The position numbers and the translations under genes were made by a program. Shown here piece after piece: positions 22,000 through 34,045 of a stretch of DNA of 64,000 nucleotides. Source of the DNA: Molanna angustata. Its lineage: Eukaryota; Arthropoda; Insecta; Trichoptera; Molannidae. The notes below the pieces were generated by a model that had not been told where the DNA came from, searched no databases, and worked only from the letters and a program-made list of their open reading frames with translations. How positions within the stretch are numbered: the stretch's first letter is position 1; every line of letters begins with the position of its first letter. The DNA is taken from positions 8,411,186-8,475,185 of the forward strand of contig OY754980.1 of NCBI GenBank assembly GCA_963576475.1, read 5' to 3'.

Positions 22000-22450
22000 C
22001 TAAATCATTGTAAGCTATAATTTAGTATGATTGTGTAGCTCATGGTCCAATAATTGAGTCCTATGGTAGTCGTTTTGTCGTGTATGTTGTTATTAATTGA
22101 GAATTACCTGACAAAAGTTGATCCCTTTGTTATATAACCATGAATGTATTGTAAGTTTGAGTCTTGTGTTTTCTATTATGTGTATGGTCTTCATACCATT
22201 TGCAACACAATTTAGGATCTTTGGAGCCAAGTATTGATAATGTCTTTGTCTGTACGAGTAGGTAGTGAATGTCTTCGGAGTGGTTACTTGATGTATGTGT
22301 CTTGCATCGTGAGAATGTTGAGCAGTGATATGTTTTTTATCGTTTTTAAAGTGAATAAGAATTTGTTGAATTATGTTATGGTTATGATAGTTTATTCTTT
22401 GATAAAATAGAGTAAAAGCAAGGTATTGAACAAGTATGACCATGTGAATG
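22000..22450 (-). pseudogene. L2/CR1-like LINE ORF2 C-terminal relic
   Basis: The minus frame 22093-22443 contains SYRQRHYQYLAPKILN followed by LTIHSWLYNKG, the same family as 18366-18578. It is 116 codons, with a plausible ORF2 end, no RT core and an AT-rich 3'UTR down to the RTE insertion. Confidence 0.6.
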
Positions 22451-22930
22451 ATATTTTGAATTTATAATAATTTATTAATTCATTTTGACTTAGGGGAAAG
22501 GCATGCTAGTTTCAGACAGTTTAGGAATATTTTTTGTAAGATTAAAAAATCAATAAACCAAATTGATTAATCTAACAAAGCTGAATAACAATAAACATGC
22601 TTTATTATGTTTAACTCAATCAAACGTCAAAAACGTAAATAGATATTAATGGTGCTTTTGTCTATCCATCAACCAAATTTCATTTTGTTTCATCAAAGCT
22701 GTATAGCCCAATATATTCAGATGAGCAATTTTGGATAAACATATTCAAAATATTGAAATTTACATCTGCAGACAAAAAAAATACAACCATGTATTAAGGT
22801 ATTTAAATGAATAAATTTGTGAAAATTGATAAGTCAATTTTTATTTTATAATTTCATAGTTTTTTGTTAACAAAGTGGAAGTTCATAATTATAAATTAAA
22901 TAATTTATAAAAATAAAGTTTGGTAATGTA
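22451..22930. other. AT-rich sequence, no gene seen
   Basis: No recognised feature. Confidence 0.4.
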
Positions 22931-23060
22931 GTTATAGCTTTATTCTTGCCTCTGAGGATAAAGGCTGTGTTCGGCGAAAGCGCTTAGGCTCATTAAAGTC
23001 ATTCTCATTTGTGGATTAAAACTATGTGATTTTATATATTTTTATAAATAATTTAATTTA
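22931..23060 (+). repeat. repeat with CTGAGGA...GGCGAAAGCG motif
   Basis: GCCTCTGAGGATAAAGGCTG followed by TTCGGCGAAAGCGCTTAGGC. It resembles the CTGAKGA/GAAA-containing motif seen near the ends of Penelope-like and some other retroelements, but no coding sequence is attached. Confidence 0.35.
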
Positions 23061-23830
23061 TTTAAACAGAATAACGATTAGCTATCCCGCGTAAACTTTT
23101 CGAGAAAAGTTTAAGTCGAGAAAACTTCCGTTCGCCGTTCGTAACGCGGTATTTTGATTGGAGCGAAATACGTATGACATTCGACAGGTGAATTTATTCG
23201 CAATGTTTTATCTGGCATGCCGAAGTGGTTTTAAGTTTTGTGTAAAGACAAAAGCGATGCGTACATACATTCGTTCGTTTCACAGATTATAGTTATGAAT
23301 GACAGCTCCTGATACGTAACTTTCACTTTACATTCTGTGATAATTACAGATTAGCGGAACTTATCTCAAAATATCACACGTGAATGGGTATAAGGCCCCA
23401 GGACCTTTTTTTGACCAAAATTAATGAAATAAATATAAAGTGATCTGATCAATAACAATTTTCCGTTAAAGATATAAATACACACAAAGATGATATCCTA
23501 AACTTAATTGAAAAGAATAACATTTTGTAAAGATTAGTTTATTTATTAGCGGAACTAAAAATCAAATTTGATTTTTTAACCGATTTTAATACAAAAACAT
23601 TGTGTGTATTTTAGTTTGGATGGATGGTTTTGTTTCGAAATTTGAATCAAAAATTGTATCAGTGGAAATCAAAAATATAGAAAAAAATGTACGGTTGGTG
23701 TTATGCAGATAGTAGCAGCTATTAAGATACAGGAGATTTATTATTTATGTTTATATACATATAATGACAATTAATGTCAATTGAAAATAAAAAAATACGT
23801 TTTCGTTGCTCTATATGTCGAGAAACGACA
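23061..23830. other. unassigned sequence, CpG-richer at 23080-23290
   Basis: Contains a hairpin AAACTTTT-CGAG-AAAAGTTT (23094-23113) and a less AT-rich stretch that could be old host DNA. VNGYKAPGPF at about 23380-23410 recalls the KAPGPD motif of jockey RT but is too short to call. Confidence 0.3.
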
Positions 23831-23920
23831 TTTTACGTTTTTATTTTCACAATCTAATCTTTACAATCTAATCTTTACAATAAGATTGATGGATTTGACG
23901 GTAACTTTGTGGTAGTCCAT

Positions 23921-24008
23921 GATTACAATAATAATGATGTAAATATGTACTTTGCTAAATACCATGGTATTTAGCAAAGTACATATTTACATCATTATTA
24001 TTGTAATC
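23921..24008. repeat. 88-bp perfect palindrome without spacer
   Basis: The 44 bases 23921-23964 are the exact reverse complement of 23965-24008, centred on CCATGG. There is no loop and no mismatch. The flanks hold short direct repeats of CTTTACAATCT. Confidence 0.98.
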
Positions 24009-24905
24009 TTTACAATCTTAATGTCAAAATATTATATCAAACAAAAGATAGGTATTTAAATATGGAATGATGAAATATTGAAAAATGAACTATGAATTAT
24101 GTGTTTAGGTACCTAATATAAAAAGTATCAAAATACAATAAGTAAACTTTACATACATATATACCTAACTCCAAAATTTCACCTCATCCCCCCTATATAA
24201 CACTCTCAAATATGTTTTAGTGAATAATACTTACAAACATAGTTATGTTTATGTAACATAGGTCGTACTGATGTCGATTTCTATTGTATCTGACGAACGC
24301 ATCAATACAAGCTCGTCATTTGCTTCGTAGCTTGTAAAAAATGTAGACTAGTCAACGTAAGGGCAGTTGTTGCATTCTTTGATAGAACCTATATTTTGCG
24401 AGATGTATTATTATATACTTTTATAAATTGATTCAATGCATCCTGATGATACCATAATGGACCTCATAAATTATTTTATGCAAATGTTATATTCGTTTTT
24501 GTCCATTATTATCGATAATGACATAAACCAATTCCCATTATTAAAAATGTGGTTTATCAAAGTAAAATAATTATTTATGAATGACTAAAAACACATTCAT
24601 TATAGCGATTTGCATAAAGCTGTTTTATTTTGTCACATCAAAATAACAAATGCACCGAATTAAAACAACAATATGCAAATCTAATAATCAAGGCACAATA
24701 ATAGCAGTGATTTAATGCGAATCTATGTAGGTATTATATAATAATTTATTGTTTTTTCAATCCAGAACAAAGCATAACAGCTAGTTCCATTAAAACAAAT
24801 AAAATACCTCAACATAAAAGCAAAAAATTTATATTTTGATTATTGCATTAGTATGCATTAGATTTTTTCCCTCTTGGGAGTCAATAATATTATTTGACAA
24901 ATTCA
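24009..24905. other. AT-rich sequence, no gene seen
   Basis: Only a short imperfect hairpin near 24310-24338 (ACAAGCTCG...CGTAGCTTGT) stands out. Confidence 0.4.
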
Positions 24906-24908
24906 TTA

Positions 24909-24992
24909 CTCAATAGAGACGAAGTTGATGACAGGTCGTAAGTGCTTTGATTTCCCGGTTCTCCTATAATATTACAACTTCGTCTCTATTGA
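24909..24992. mobile_element. CTCAATAGA-type MITE, internally deleted (copy 5)
   Basis: CTCAATAGAGACGAAGTTG (24909-24927) and its exact reverse complement (24974-24992) flank 46 bp that include the family block ACAGGTCGTAAG and GGTTCTCCTATAATATT. This copy defines the terminal inverted repeat of the family at 19 bp. Confidence 0.85.
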
Positions 24993-24994
24993 GA

Positions 24995-25324
24995 TGTAAA
25001 TCTGTCAAAAAAGAAGCAAGAATTTCTATACAAATATGTAGCATTTGTTGAGAGTGCTTCCACTATTTTCTTTCTTTAATATTTTCTGGTATCTTATAAG
25101 AAAAAAATAATTCTACTTTTATTCTGTTTTGATTTCTCACCTTAGATAGTAAATCACATTTAGTTATATTTCTCTTATTAAATATAAATACTTATTTTTT
25201 ATATTGATTATTTTGTTTATATGGGTTCGAAACCCTTTACGTTAGTAAGTTATATCAGTTAACAGGATTTTGTGTAATACATACATTTGAAATGAAATGT
25301 AAATTAAATTAACACAAAACACAG
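24995..25324. other. AT-rich sequence, no feature seen
   Basis: Nothing recognised. Confidence 0.4.
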
Positions 25325-25995
25325 TAGTAAAAAAATATTATTTTAATAGCACAAATAAATAAACAGGTTTGTCAGATAACTAGTAAACATGATTGTGAAA
25401 CATTCACAAAAGTAAAAAAAAAATATTACTTATTTTAATAGTACTCATAAAAATACAGGATTGTCGAGTAACTAGTTGCAACCTGTGAAATATTAACATT
25501 ACTAAAAATATTTATTATATTAATAGTACAAATAAAAATACAGGATTGTCAGATAACTAATTGGCAACCTTCGAAACATTCACAGAAATAAAACTGATTA
25601 TTATTCTAATAGTACTAATATAAATACAGGATTTTCAGGTAACTAGTTGCAAACTGTGAAATATTAACAAAAGTTAAAATATTTATAATATTAATAGTAC
25701 AAATAAAAATATAGGATTGTTAGATAACTAATTGGCAACCTTCAAAACATTCACAGAAGTAAAAATGATTATTATTTTAATAGTAGCTGCTAGTAAAAAT
25801 ACAGGATTTTAAGGTAACTAGTTGCAAACTGTGAAATATTAACAGAAGAAAAAATATTTATTATATTTATAGTACAAATAAAAATATAGGATTGTCAGAT
25901 AACTTGTTAACATGTGAAAAATTCACAGATGTTAAAACAAATATTAATATAATAGTACAAATAAAAATACAGGTTAGTCAGATAAATAGTTGATA
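25325..25995. repeat. 86-bp satellite array, eight units with alternating types
   Basis: The unit start (C/T)AGG(A/T)TT recurs at 25364, 25456, 25541, 25627, 25712, 25802, 25887 and 25970. Alternate units differ in the same way: one type has AACTAATTGGCAACCTTC, the other AACTAGTTGCAAACTGTG. This gives a dimer of about 172-175 bp. Confidence 0.9.
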
Positions 25996-26848
25996 GTATT
26001 AATGTAAGCTGTTGGATCTGTAAATCTATTACGTAAAATAAAAATAATAGTAGGACGCTTTGTGACGATTTTATTTCACTTTGATTAAATAAAAAAAAAG
26101 AATAATAAGTTTGTAACACTTTGGTGTAAAGAGGCAACATCCAAAAAACACGAAAAATTGAATTTTTGCGCGGGAATAGCTGATGCACCATTTTCGTTGA
26201 CCCTCGAATTGAAGAGGGTCTTTTGTGATTTTATTACATTACAAAACACACTTGGTTCGAATGGAGAAGGTTATCCTGCACTCACAATGGAGATCCTTTA
26301 TTAGACATCTCAACTTCCTCTCCTTTCCTATCCTTCCCGTCCTCTGGGTCCATTCACTCCAGCCCAGCCATCACCGGCGCAGTGTGACTATGAATGATAT
26401 TGCAAAAGAATAAAAGCGTGATATTTTGGATAGAGAACCCCTTCGATAGGCTGACTACAAAGTGACTATGAAGTCTACGCCATTAAAAACGATCCTTCTC
26501 AAAGTTTTTTATGAAATTTTAATTTTTATTGTATCAATTTAATATAAGTAATTAAAAAATACCTACTCCAAAAATGGCCTTAGCAAATCGAAGAGTTGAT
26601 GATTGCTTCTCATGAAATATCTATTTTTATGAACTCGATGAAATTTATATGCACTGAAATTTTTTTTTTGTTACATAATACATGGTTGAAAAATTTAATG
26701 TTAAAATTTACCGAAATATAGTGACTAAAAAACATTTGGTTTTGTACACACAGCCACCTTTATTACTGATAACCAAGGTTTGGCTAAAACGCTTGTAGCC
26801 AGTTCGGTTGTCATAATATTTTTTTTTGGGTTGTCATAATATTTTGGA
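25996..26848. other. unassigned sequence
   Basis: 26230-26410 is less AT-rich (GTCCATTCACTCCAGCCCAG and neighbours) and may be an old retroposed fragment, but I do not recognise it. The rest is AT-rich. Confidence 0.3.
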
Positions 26849-26849
26849 A

Positions 26850-27590
26850 TAAGTATGTATGACAGGGTACGAAATGAGAACATAAGGAAAGAATGTAAGA
26901 TGAAGAAAGATATCATTCTTCTTCTTCTTCTTCGATGGCGCTACAGCCCAAATCGAGCCTTGGCCTCCTTCGACAAGCGCCTCCAACCTCTTCTATCCTC
27001 AGCCGCCGTTCTCCAGTTAGGGACCTGCAGGAGCTTTTCTGCATCTCTCCGTATGTCATCCTCCCATCTCAGTCTTGGCCTCCCCATCTTCCATTTACCT
27101 CCCGGGTGACCAAACATGATTTTTTTGGGTAGTCGCGTGTTTGGCATTCTCTGTACATGGCCAGCCCATCTCAACCTAAGCAGTCTTATATGGGTTGAGA
27201 TCTTTGGGGCTTCATAAATTTTGTACAGTTCTTCATTTTTTTTTTATTATTATTAATTTTTTTTTTTAAAGATATCATTAATAGAATGAAAGTGAACACA
27301 CTGAGATGGTTTGGCCACATGGGTACAATGAATGAGGAACGACTGACGAAGAAAATATACAATGCGGATAGGATTGGATTGAGAGGCCGGGGCCGCCCAA
27401 GAAAGGGATGGCACGACCATGTGAACGATATTCTGAAAGACGGAAATGTTAGAAGCGTGTACAATAGACGAACATGTACATATGAGACGATGCATTAATG
27501 TTGACGAGGCGAAGAATATGGCGTTCGGTTCTCTCTACCTACCCCGTAAGGGACATGGCGTGATGGTATGTATGTATGTATGTATGTAAT
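26850..27590 (+). pseudogene. RTE-like LINE C-terminus interrupted by another LINE
   Basis: Left part (26855-26905) reads MYDRVRNENIRKECKMKKD. The right part (27268-27497) reads INRMKVNTLRWFGHM, then GLRGRGRPRKGWHDHVNDIL and NVRSVYNRR. After a frameshift comes YPVRD-type sequence (CCCCGTAAGGGACATGG) and a (GTAT)n tail ending near 27590. Family members are at 34345-34700 and 48489-48710. The break at 26918-27267 is a separate LINE in antisense. Removing it and one 12-bp duplication would make this a continuous relic. The RT core is missing. Confidence 0.8.
26918..27267 (-). pseudogene. nested RTE-type LINE fragment, antisense
   Basis: Minus strand: EELYKIYEAPKISTHIRLLR near 27240-27180, then MRWAGHVQRMPNTRLPKKIM, GRPRLRWEDDIRRDAEKLLQ, and an end at 26941 (EAKARFGL, stop). 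The 3' tail is (GAA)n. It is flanked by a perfect 12-bp duplication, AAAGATATCATT at 26906-26917 and 27268-27279. Same family as 46779-47100. Confidence 0.85.
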
Positions 27591-27944
27591 ATTTTTTCAG
27601 TTTTTTATCACCTCTGAAGTAGGTACCTTCTTTCGTATTAATAAAGAATGATTAAAATTGGAAAATGTGGTAAAGAATTGAAAATTTTGATGTTTTTCTC
27701 ATGGATTCCATGATCTGATCTTGACCAAATTGAAATGGGACCAATCAGGATATGTCTCCTTTCTAGTAAAAAGAATCGTCGAAATCAGACAACGTCGTAA
27801 AAAGTTATCGCTGATCAATCATAAAAAATCACGCCGAATTGACATCCGCTCCATTTTTGGAAATCGGTTAAAAAATGCATTTTTATTTTAAAAATCCACT
27901 ACTATGAAATATAAGTTTTTACTAATCAGAGTTAAGATTTCGCA
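27591..27944. other. AT-rich sequence, no gene seen
   Basis: Nothing recognised. Confidence 0.4.
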
Positions 27945-28565
27945 TTTTTAAGGGTATTTTTTTATTGCAGATTATCAACTAGTATCATGCTGAGATTGTA
28001 TTCTGAAAGTTTCGTCACAATGTATATGTGTGTGTGCTATGTGCGACGTGCTTATTTTACTTTATCGATTATAGACTAAAGTACTCATTCAATTCTTTTC
28101 AAATTTTGCAAATATGTATATCGAATACTCGCTCAGACACCATTAGATTTTGAAGGATATCTGAATAATACTTCTCATTTTTTTATCTGTCAAATATTTC
28201 AAAGTGACTTCAAGCTCAGGAAACCGAATATTTGAAATTTTTATACTCAAATTAGCAAAAAGACACAACACATTCATAAAATGGCATTGAAGAGTTATCA
28301 AGTTTTCATAATAAAATATTTAAATAAAAAAAAAAATAAAAAACTCACTTAGTGATAATGCGGAATATTTTCCATACAAAATTTAAATAATTTATAGAAT
28401 GACTTGTTAGTGAGGAGTTTAGCGTTGGCCAACAACAAATCTACCACAGACCTATCTTTAAAAATATGGCCTGTGACTAGAAACCGTAGCGTTATAGCGA
28501 GTGTATATATTTTTTTTTATTTTTTAGCGGCCAACAATATTTTTTCAAGCATGTGAAATGAGCCC
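27945..28565 (-). mobile_element. CGAGTGGGTTGTGGCC MITE family, larger copy
   Basis: Shares, in inverse orientation, GATTATCAACTAGTATCATG, TTCTGAAAGTTTCGTCACAA and the TAGTGAGGAGTTTAGCGTTG end blocks with 13190-13735, and in direct orientation with 54540-55023. 28470-28560 corresponds to 13200-13340. Confidence 0.55.
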
Positions 28566-30400
28566 TAATGAGCACTAATTTTTATCTTCATTAAAAGATT
28601 GTGGCGGTTTGAGAAACCAGGGTTCTTTATGTATTGTTGTATTGAGAAAATGGGAAAAGTTTGATAAGAGAGTGGCATAGCTAGGAGGCTGATACAAGAT
28701 ATGTACCACCACCACCTAGTACCCCGACTTGCCCCCAGGCTGTGCTATTCCTTTGTTATTCAAACTTCGTCTCCCTTCTTCTTCTTTCATTGAAGAGGAT
28801 GCAAAGGCGTAGCACCGTGCTGCAGTCTGACACCAACAAAATGTCCTCTATAAAAGCCTCTATATACCTGAGTAATACAATTTGAACGTTGAAAAGATTT
28901 CAGTATATGGATCGGAGTAAAATAACAAAAATACACAATGCCTATAGTCTGTATTAAAAATATCTATGAGGATTCACACTGCCATGGAATTTGGATGCAC
29001 TCTATATTCGATAAGATTTCTTTATTTATCAATACTATGGAACAATGACGAGTTGTTTCTTCGTGATTTTTGTGTACATTAGGAGTAGGCACATTAATTT
29101 CCCAGCGGACTTTTGGCAAAAAATTCTTTGTTTACGTATGTGCACATTTGAAGAATATTCGATAAAAAATACTTAATAGCAATAAAGGAATGGAGAAGGG
29201 TAAGAAAAGGAGATCGGGATAAGGTATTTACAGATAGATATTATTATTTACATCTTATTCAACAACATTCTATGCATCTCTACAAATATTCCATGCATCA
29301 ACATCAAAAAAGTTGTAATAATGAAATATTCTTATACATATATAGTCCAAACTATTATTATATTAAATATAAATTTACAGTATTTGAATGGTTCACTATA
29401 ATTTATTTATTGATTTATAATAGACAAGATTTTTTTAATTGAATTGTAAGTTGTTGGTTATTGAATTGTAAGATTTGATCAAAAATTTACTTTGATCACA
29501 AGTATTGATTTTCCGTTCCAAACTGATGCAGAAAGAAAAAAAATATTATTTCCACTGGGAAATTTGTATTGAATTTTCCACTTGATTCTGTTAGGTAGGT
29601 ACCTACCTAATTATAATATTTTCGTGGAGTAGAGAAAATGACATTGTTTTGTGATATTTAGCCACAAAGTGTGGTATAAATTTTCACCTCTCAAATAATG
29701 AAAAAAAAAACGTAAAAAATTATATTAAAAACGTTCAAAAAATCAGCAATTTTCTAATTACAACGTTTTATGTTTAAAAAGAGAGAAATTATTCTATATC
29801 ATAGACCTATGATATAAGAACAAAGTGAAACACGCGTGGCGTAAAATATATGACAAAATTTGTCATATCTTATTGGTGGAATGGTGGAATAACAAGGCGT
29901 TTGTTTGATTTGTTTGATTTTGGTGCCAACCTCTCGGGTTTGATTACAAGCATTGGATACTATTAAGAAATTGGTAGGTAGCAAAGCTTTCGCGTAAATG
30001 TCACCCCTGAACCAATGAGAAAAAAATGCAATGTTTGCCTATATGCAACTATAAAATTTTTGGAAAATATATTCTACATAGCCGATTGCTATTTCGTTCA
30101 ACGAGGATATTACCATATAGATTTTTCTTGATAATGCCCAAATATGCAGATAAAACATATTGTATATTGATTTTAACTTGCCTATATGATCAAGTGTTCA
30201 GTACTTTGACGTGCAAGATACATTAAGAAAAATTAGCACTCTCTACGGGTGCTGTATTTCCATGGTAGTAAAAAGAAGGTAGGTACTAGAACTGGGGAAG
30301 TTTGTAAAGAAAGCAAAACTCTTTTCACATAATTCAACAAAATTGAGAAATAAAATTAAGGATTTAAAATTGTAGGAGAATTAAAAAGTTTTGTCGTGAA
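28566..30400. other. unassigned sequence
   Basis: Less AT-rich around 28690-28880 without a recognisable frame. A 20-bp palindrome TTAGGTAGGTACCTACCTAA is at 29591-29610. 30028-30140 resembles 15780-15895. No gene is supported. Confidence 0.35.
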
Positions 30401-31605
30401 TCTCTTGCCTCTATAGGAATTGAAAAATTTATCATGGGCCAAGTTACAACAAAAGAACCAAATTCTTATCTCGGGAGAGGAACATTCAGATGTATATACT
30501 TACAAAAATTAACAGCGGAATTCTCAGAACAATGAAAGGGTCCAAAGATTTAAAAAATAAACTAAAGCGTGCAAAAATTACACAAGACTTCAGAAATACG
30601 AAAAATCGAAAAAGACGTTATGGACGTTGAAGAGGTTATAATTCTATTCAGAATGATTGCTGTATGAAAACCGCGGTTATCTACACGTCTTTTACATGAT
30701 TCCGTTAAAGTAGAATACTGTGAAAAACGTGGGGTATATTATTACAGTGTGAACGAAACCCAAGTTATGAGCCACGTATACAAAAACACCAAAACAAAAC
30801 ATAATATATATCAAACACCTCGATTTTAGAACCAGACGATATGGTATCAGTTATGAGGAATCAAAAAACATTACCAAATGTTACCACTCAAAAAAGAAGG
30901 AAACTGATATATGCTTCCTACATAAATTACTTAATAAACCAAATATGTAGATAGTCCGTATCTCTTATGACAAATCCCCTTCAATTGCTCCGCCAGACGA
31001 AATTGCCAGAACTTCCTTTTTTACACCAAATACTCAAGAATAAACTATGCAAACAACACTTTTATTAACCGTTGCTGCAATATGTACAATAATCTTAATC
31101 ATAAGCCGGATATTTTTGACAAATAGCCTAAAATCATTAAGAAAACTATCATTAATAAACTATCATCATTATTATAGTAATTACATTCTGTACAAAATTG
31201 CATAATTTTTGTTTTGTCCTATTATTGAATATGAAAACTCCTCATTTCCTCCTCTCCGACCTTTCTCCATGCCCCACCCTCGTTTCATAAAATACACACA
31301 CATCACAATTCTACACAACACATTTAACTAATCTAAAATATTTTTCTTTTCTTTTTCGCTTGAACTGTCCTTGTTATATTTAATCTGTGGAACAATGCAA
31401 TTGGCTTACTTTCTTTATTATTATTTTTTTTAATGTAAAATACATAATGACTGTTTTGTTTCCAAAATAGAAATAAATAAATAAATAGTATGCACTCTCT
31501 CATAGTCCGGGTAGTGCTTAGAAATTGATGGCATAAAATTACGATTATTTTTTTTTCTATTCCTTATTAGTAGAGTAAAACTAGCTGTTTTTACTGTCCA
31601 CACTA
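30401..31605. other. unassigned sequence with one protein-like patch
   Basis: 30510-30630 can be read on the plus strand as NSGILRTMKGSKDLKNKLKR followed by AKITQDFRNTKNRKRRYGR, then a stop. I recognise no family. The rest is AT-rich without features. Confidence 0.3.
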
Positions 31606-31609
31606 TGGA

Positions 31610-32512
31610 ATAGTGAAGAGTCATGATTTCACAATATTTTAGCGTATTTTTTTACGTCGATTTCTAAACGGGTATCATGTAGAGAGTGCACACTGTGGCG
31701 TATGGATTATACTTTTTGTGTCCTCTCTACAGCCCAAACTATAAGTCCAATCGACTTCATATTAATATCATACATATGTGCAAAGTGCATAGACCTAGAG
31801 CTGATAATTTTTCCATAGATATCCGTTAATTTCTTCTCTATGATTTCATCTGTCCAAATTTTCAAAATGCTCTCACAGTCTGGAAAATCGAAGTATTTTT
31901 ATGATGATTGAAATTTTGGTACAATAAAAATATACTCATCAAAAATGCATCCAAGGATTGTCAAAATTTAAAGAAAATAATCTACGTCTTCCATATCAAT
32001 GTAAAATAAATTTCATATTTGTATGAAAAATGTATAATAACAGAAGTAAAATAGCTTCTGTAGGGGAAAATTGAGTGATCAACTTCATATTGATATTGTA
32101 TGTGTCTCTATAGACAAATGTATTTTTTAGTCTCCACTTCTATCTTCCTCAAGGGGTAGGCAGTGAGAACCGAAGACCGAATTCTTCTATCTTCACACAC
32201 ACATCGCCTCATCAACATTGATACACTGTCTCATACATGCTCATCTTGCTAGTAATGCAATTTTACTTAAAATTACTCAGCAGGTATCATGTAGAAAATG
32301 CATACAATGATTTCCGTGACAATGTTTTTGTGTGAATGGTGTATTGTGAAAACTTTTGTCCTCTGGGAATCATATATTTGTTTAAGAATCTAATAGAAAT
32401 GTACTTCATAAAAATGAATTTAGAGATTGTCAACCTTTCAAGAAAAAAAAATTAACAATTACTATGGTGTGGAGAGTTTAGTGTTGGCTACAGCCCACTC
32501 GTTTATTACTGA
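31610..32512 (+). mobile_element. diverged member of the CGAGTGGGTTGTGGCC MITE family
   Basis: The right end GAGTTTAGTGTTGGCTACAG followed by CCCACTCGTTT (32470-32505) is the family terminus. The left end near 31610-31660 (GTGAAGAGTCATGATTTC) resembles 54500-54520. The interior is unlike the other copies. Confidence 0.4.
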
Positions 32513-33638
32513 TTAGCGCGATGATGGAATCAGAACCGAATACCTTCGTTAAAATTATTACTCGGGTATAAGTGGAAGGTGTTCTCGACAAGCAAGATAG
32601 TGAGGTAATACATATTTTCACAATGCACAAAACTTCTAGAAACAATATTATAATTCAAAAATGTAACATGACAAGAGCCAGCAGTATGTCAGAGAGAGTA
32701 GGTATCATAATAAAATGACAGATTTGATATTATAGTCAGTGTATCGAGCACTGTGAAATCCTTTGTGAATAATAAAATATTATAAATGATGGAATATCTC
32801 TATTCTTTTGAAACAAATCTCCACCTTATCTTACTTGCCTACTGCATCTCCTACCCCATTGTCTGTTGAAAAGATTCTGAATACATCGATGCTGATTTAA
32901 ATACTTTAGAATTTCAAATAAGAATGGAAGCTCACTATGAAAGTCGTTCACGGTCCATGAATAAGTCAATGGTTTATGTGAAAATAGTGCAAATTAAGCA
33001 TTTATAAATTATGTTAAGACGAAAATGTAAAGAAGGTACGGGAATTACATTTGCAATTCGAGAAGTTCATGTACCTTATTATTGCAAAAACGATTTTACT
33101 TCTAGCTGAAGAGAACTTATAAATAATTTATGATTCGATTTTAATTGATGACTGGAAAATTTGATTGTGTAGCAGAAACAAAATGTACAATTAACGAAGG
33201 ACAAATATGACACAAAAAACTACCATTTTTAAGTTATACATGATAGGTTTAATATTTTATCATATTAATTAACTGTGTGGTCACCTTGCTGTTTTGTTGT
33301 TTTGTACTATGTATATGTTTTTTAAAGTACCTAATAAAGCAATGATGGTGTTAGTGTGTGTTTGCCTTACGCTTCCTGGATAAATAAGAACATCTAAAAA
33401 TCTGATTTATGTGCGTGCATGTACCTGTATACCTGCCGCAGAGTCACCGTAAAAAATGGTGAATTATGAAATATGTGGATTTCAATAATTATTTTTTTCA
33501 TAGTACCAATATTTTCAAAATAAGGTCCATCAAAAACGTTTATTTTTTGTACGCAAATATCTGTTAACTTAATTGTTCGGAGTATGTGTTTATTTAGACG
33601 AATCAAATATATTTTTAAGTATATATTCGTCCTTTTCC
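32513..33638. other. AT-rich sequence, no gene seen
   Basis: The frame at 33394-33642 has no motif. Nothing recognised. Confidence 0.4.
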
Positions 33639-34045
33639 TCATGACTGAGAATAGCGGCTGTATTCCGTCGCCACACGTATGGCCCGCCTACATGCCAATC
33701 TGTTTTGGGCTGAACGCAGAGCACCAGTCACCGAAGACACCATTGTTGACATAACCAAATCGCTCCATCTGGTCGGTGAGCGACCACTAGATATCCCTCC
33801 CTCCACGCTGCCCATCACAACAAGCTTCTCGAGACAGTCTTGTTCCCTTCTGGCAATGTGTCCAAAGAATTGAAGGATACGTCTGTAACATATCGTCAAT
33901 AGACGATCCTCGATCTTCAGCACGTCTAGAATTGACACATTCGTTCTTCTGTGGCTGTCCATGGGATGCGAAACATACGCCTCCAGCACCACATTTCGAA
34001 AGCATCGATCCTCTTTCACTCTGACTCTGTAAGTGTCCAAAATAA
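33639..34045 (-). pseudogene. RTE-type LINE C-terminal relic with frameshift and stop
   Basis: On the minus strand, from 34036: TLTESE, a stop, KRIDAFEMWCWRRM and FRIPWTATEE; after a +1 shift near 33945: TNVSILDVLKIEDRLLT, RRILQFFGHIARR, EKLVVMG, GRSPTRWSDLV and SVTGALRSAQNR, to a stop at 33639. FEMWCWRRM...GHIARR...GRSPTRWSD is characteristic of RTE-like ORF2 C-termini in insects. The RT core is absent. Confidence 0.85.

Noticed and set aside
23370..23412. KAPGP motif suggesting a jockey LINE
   Set aside because: Only about ten residues agree and neither side shows RT sequence.
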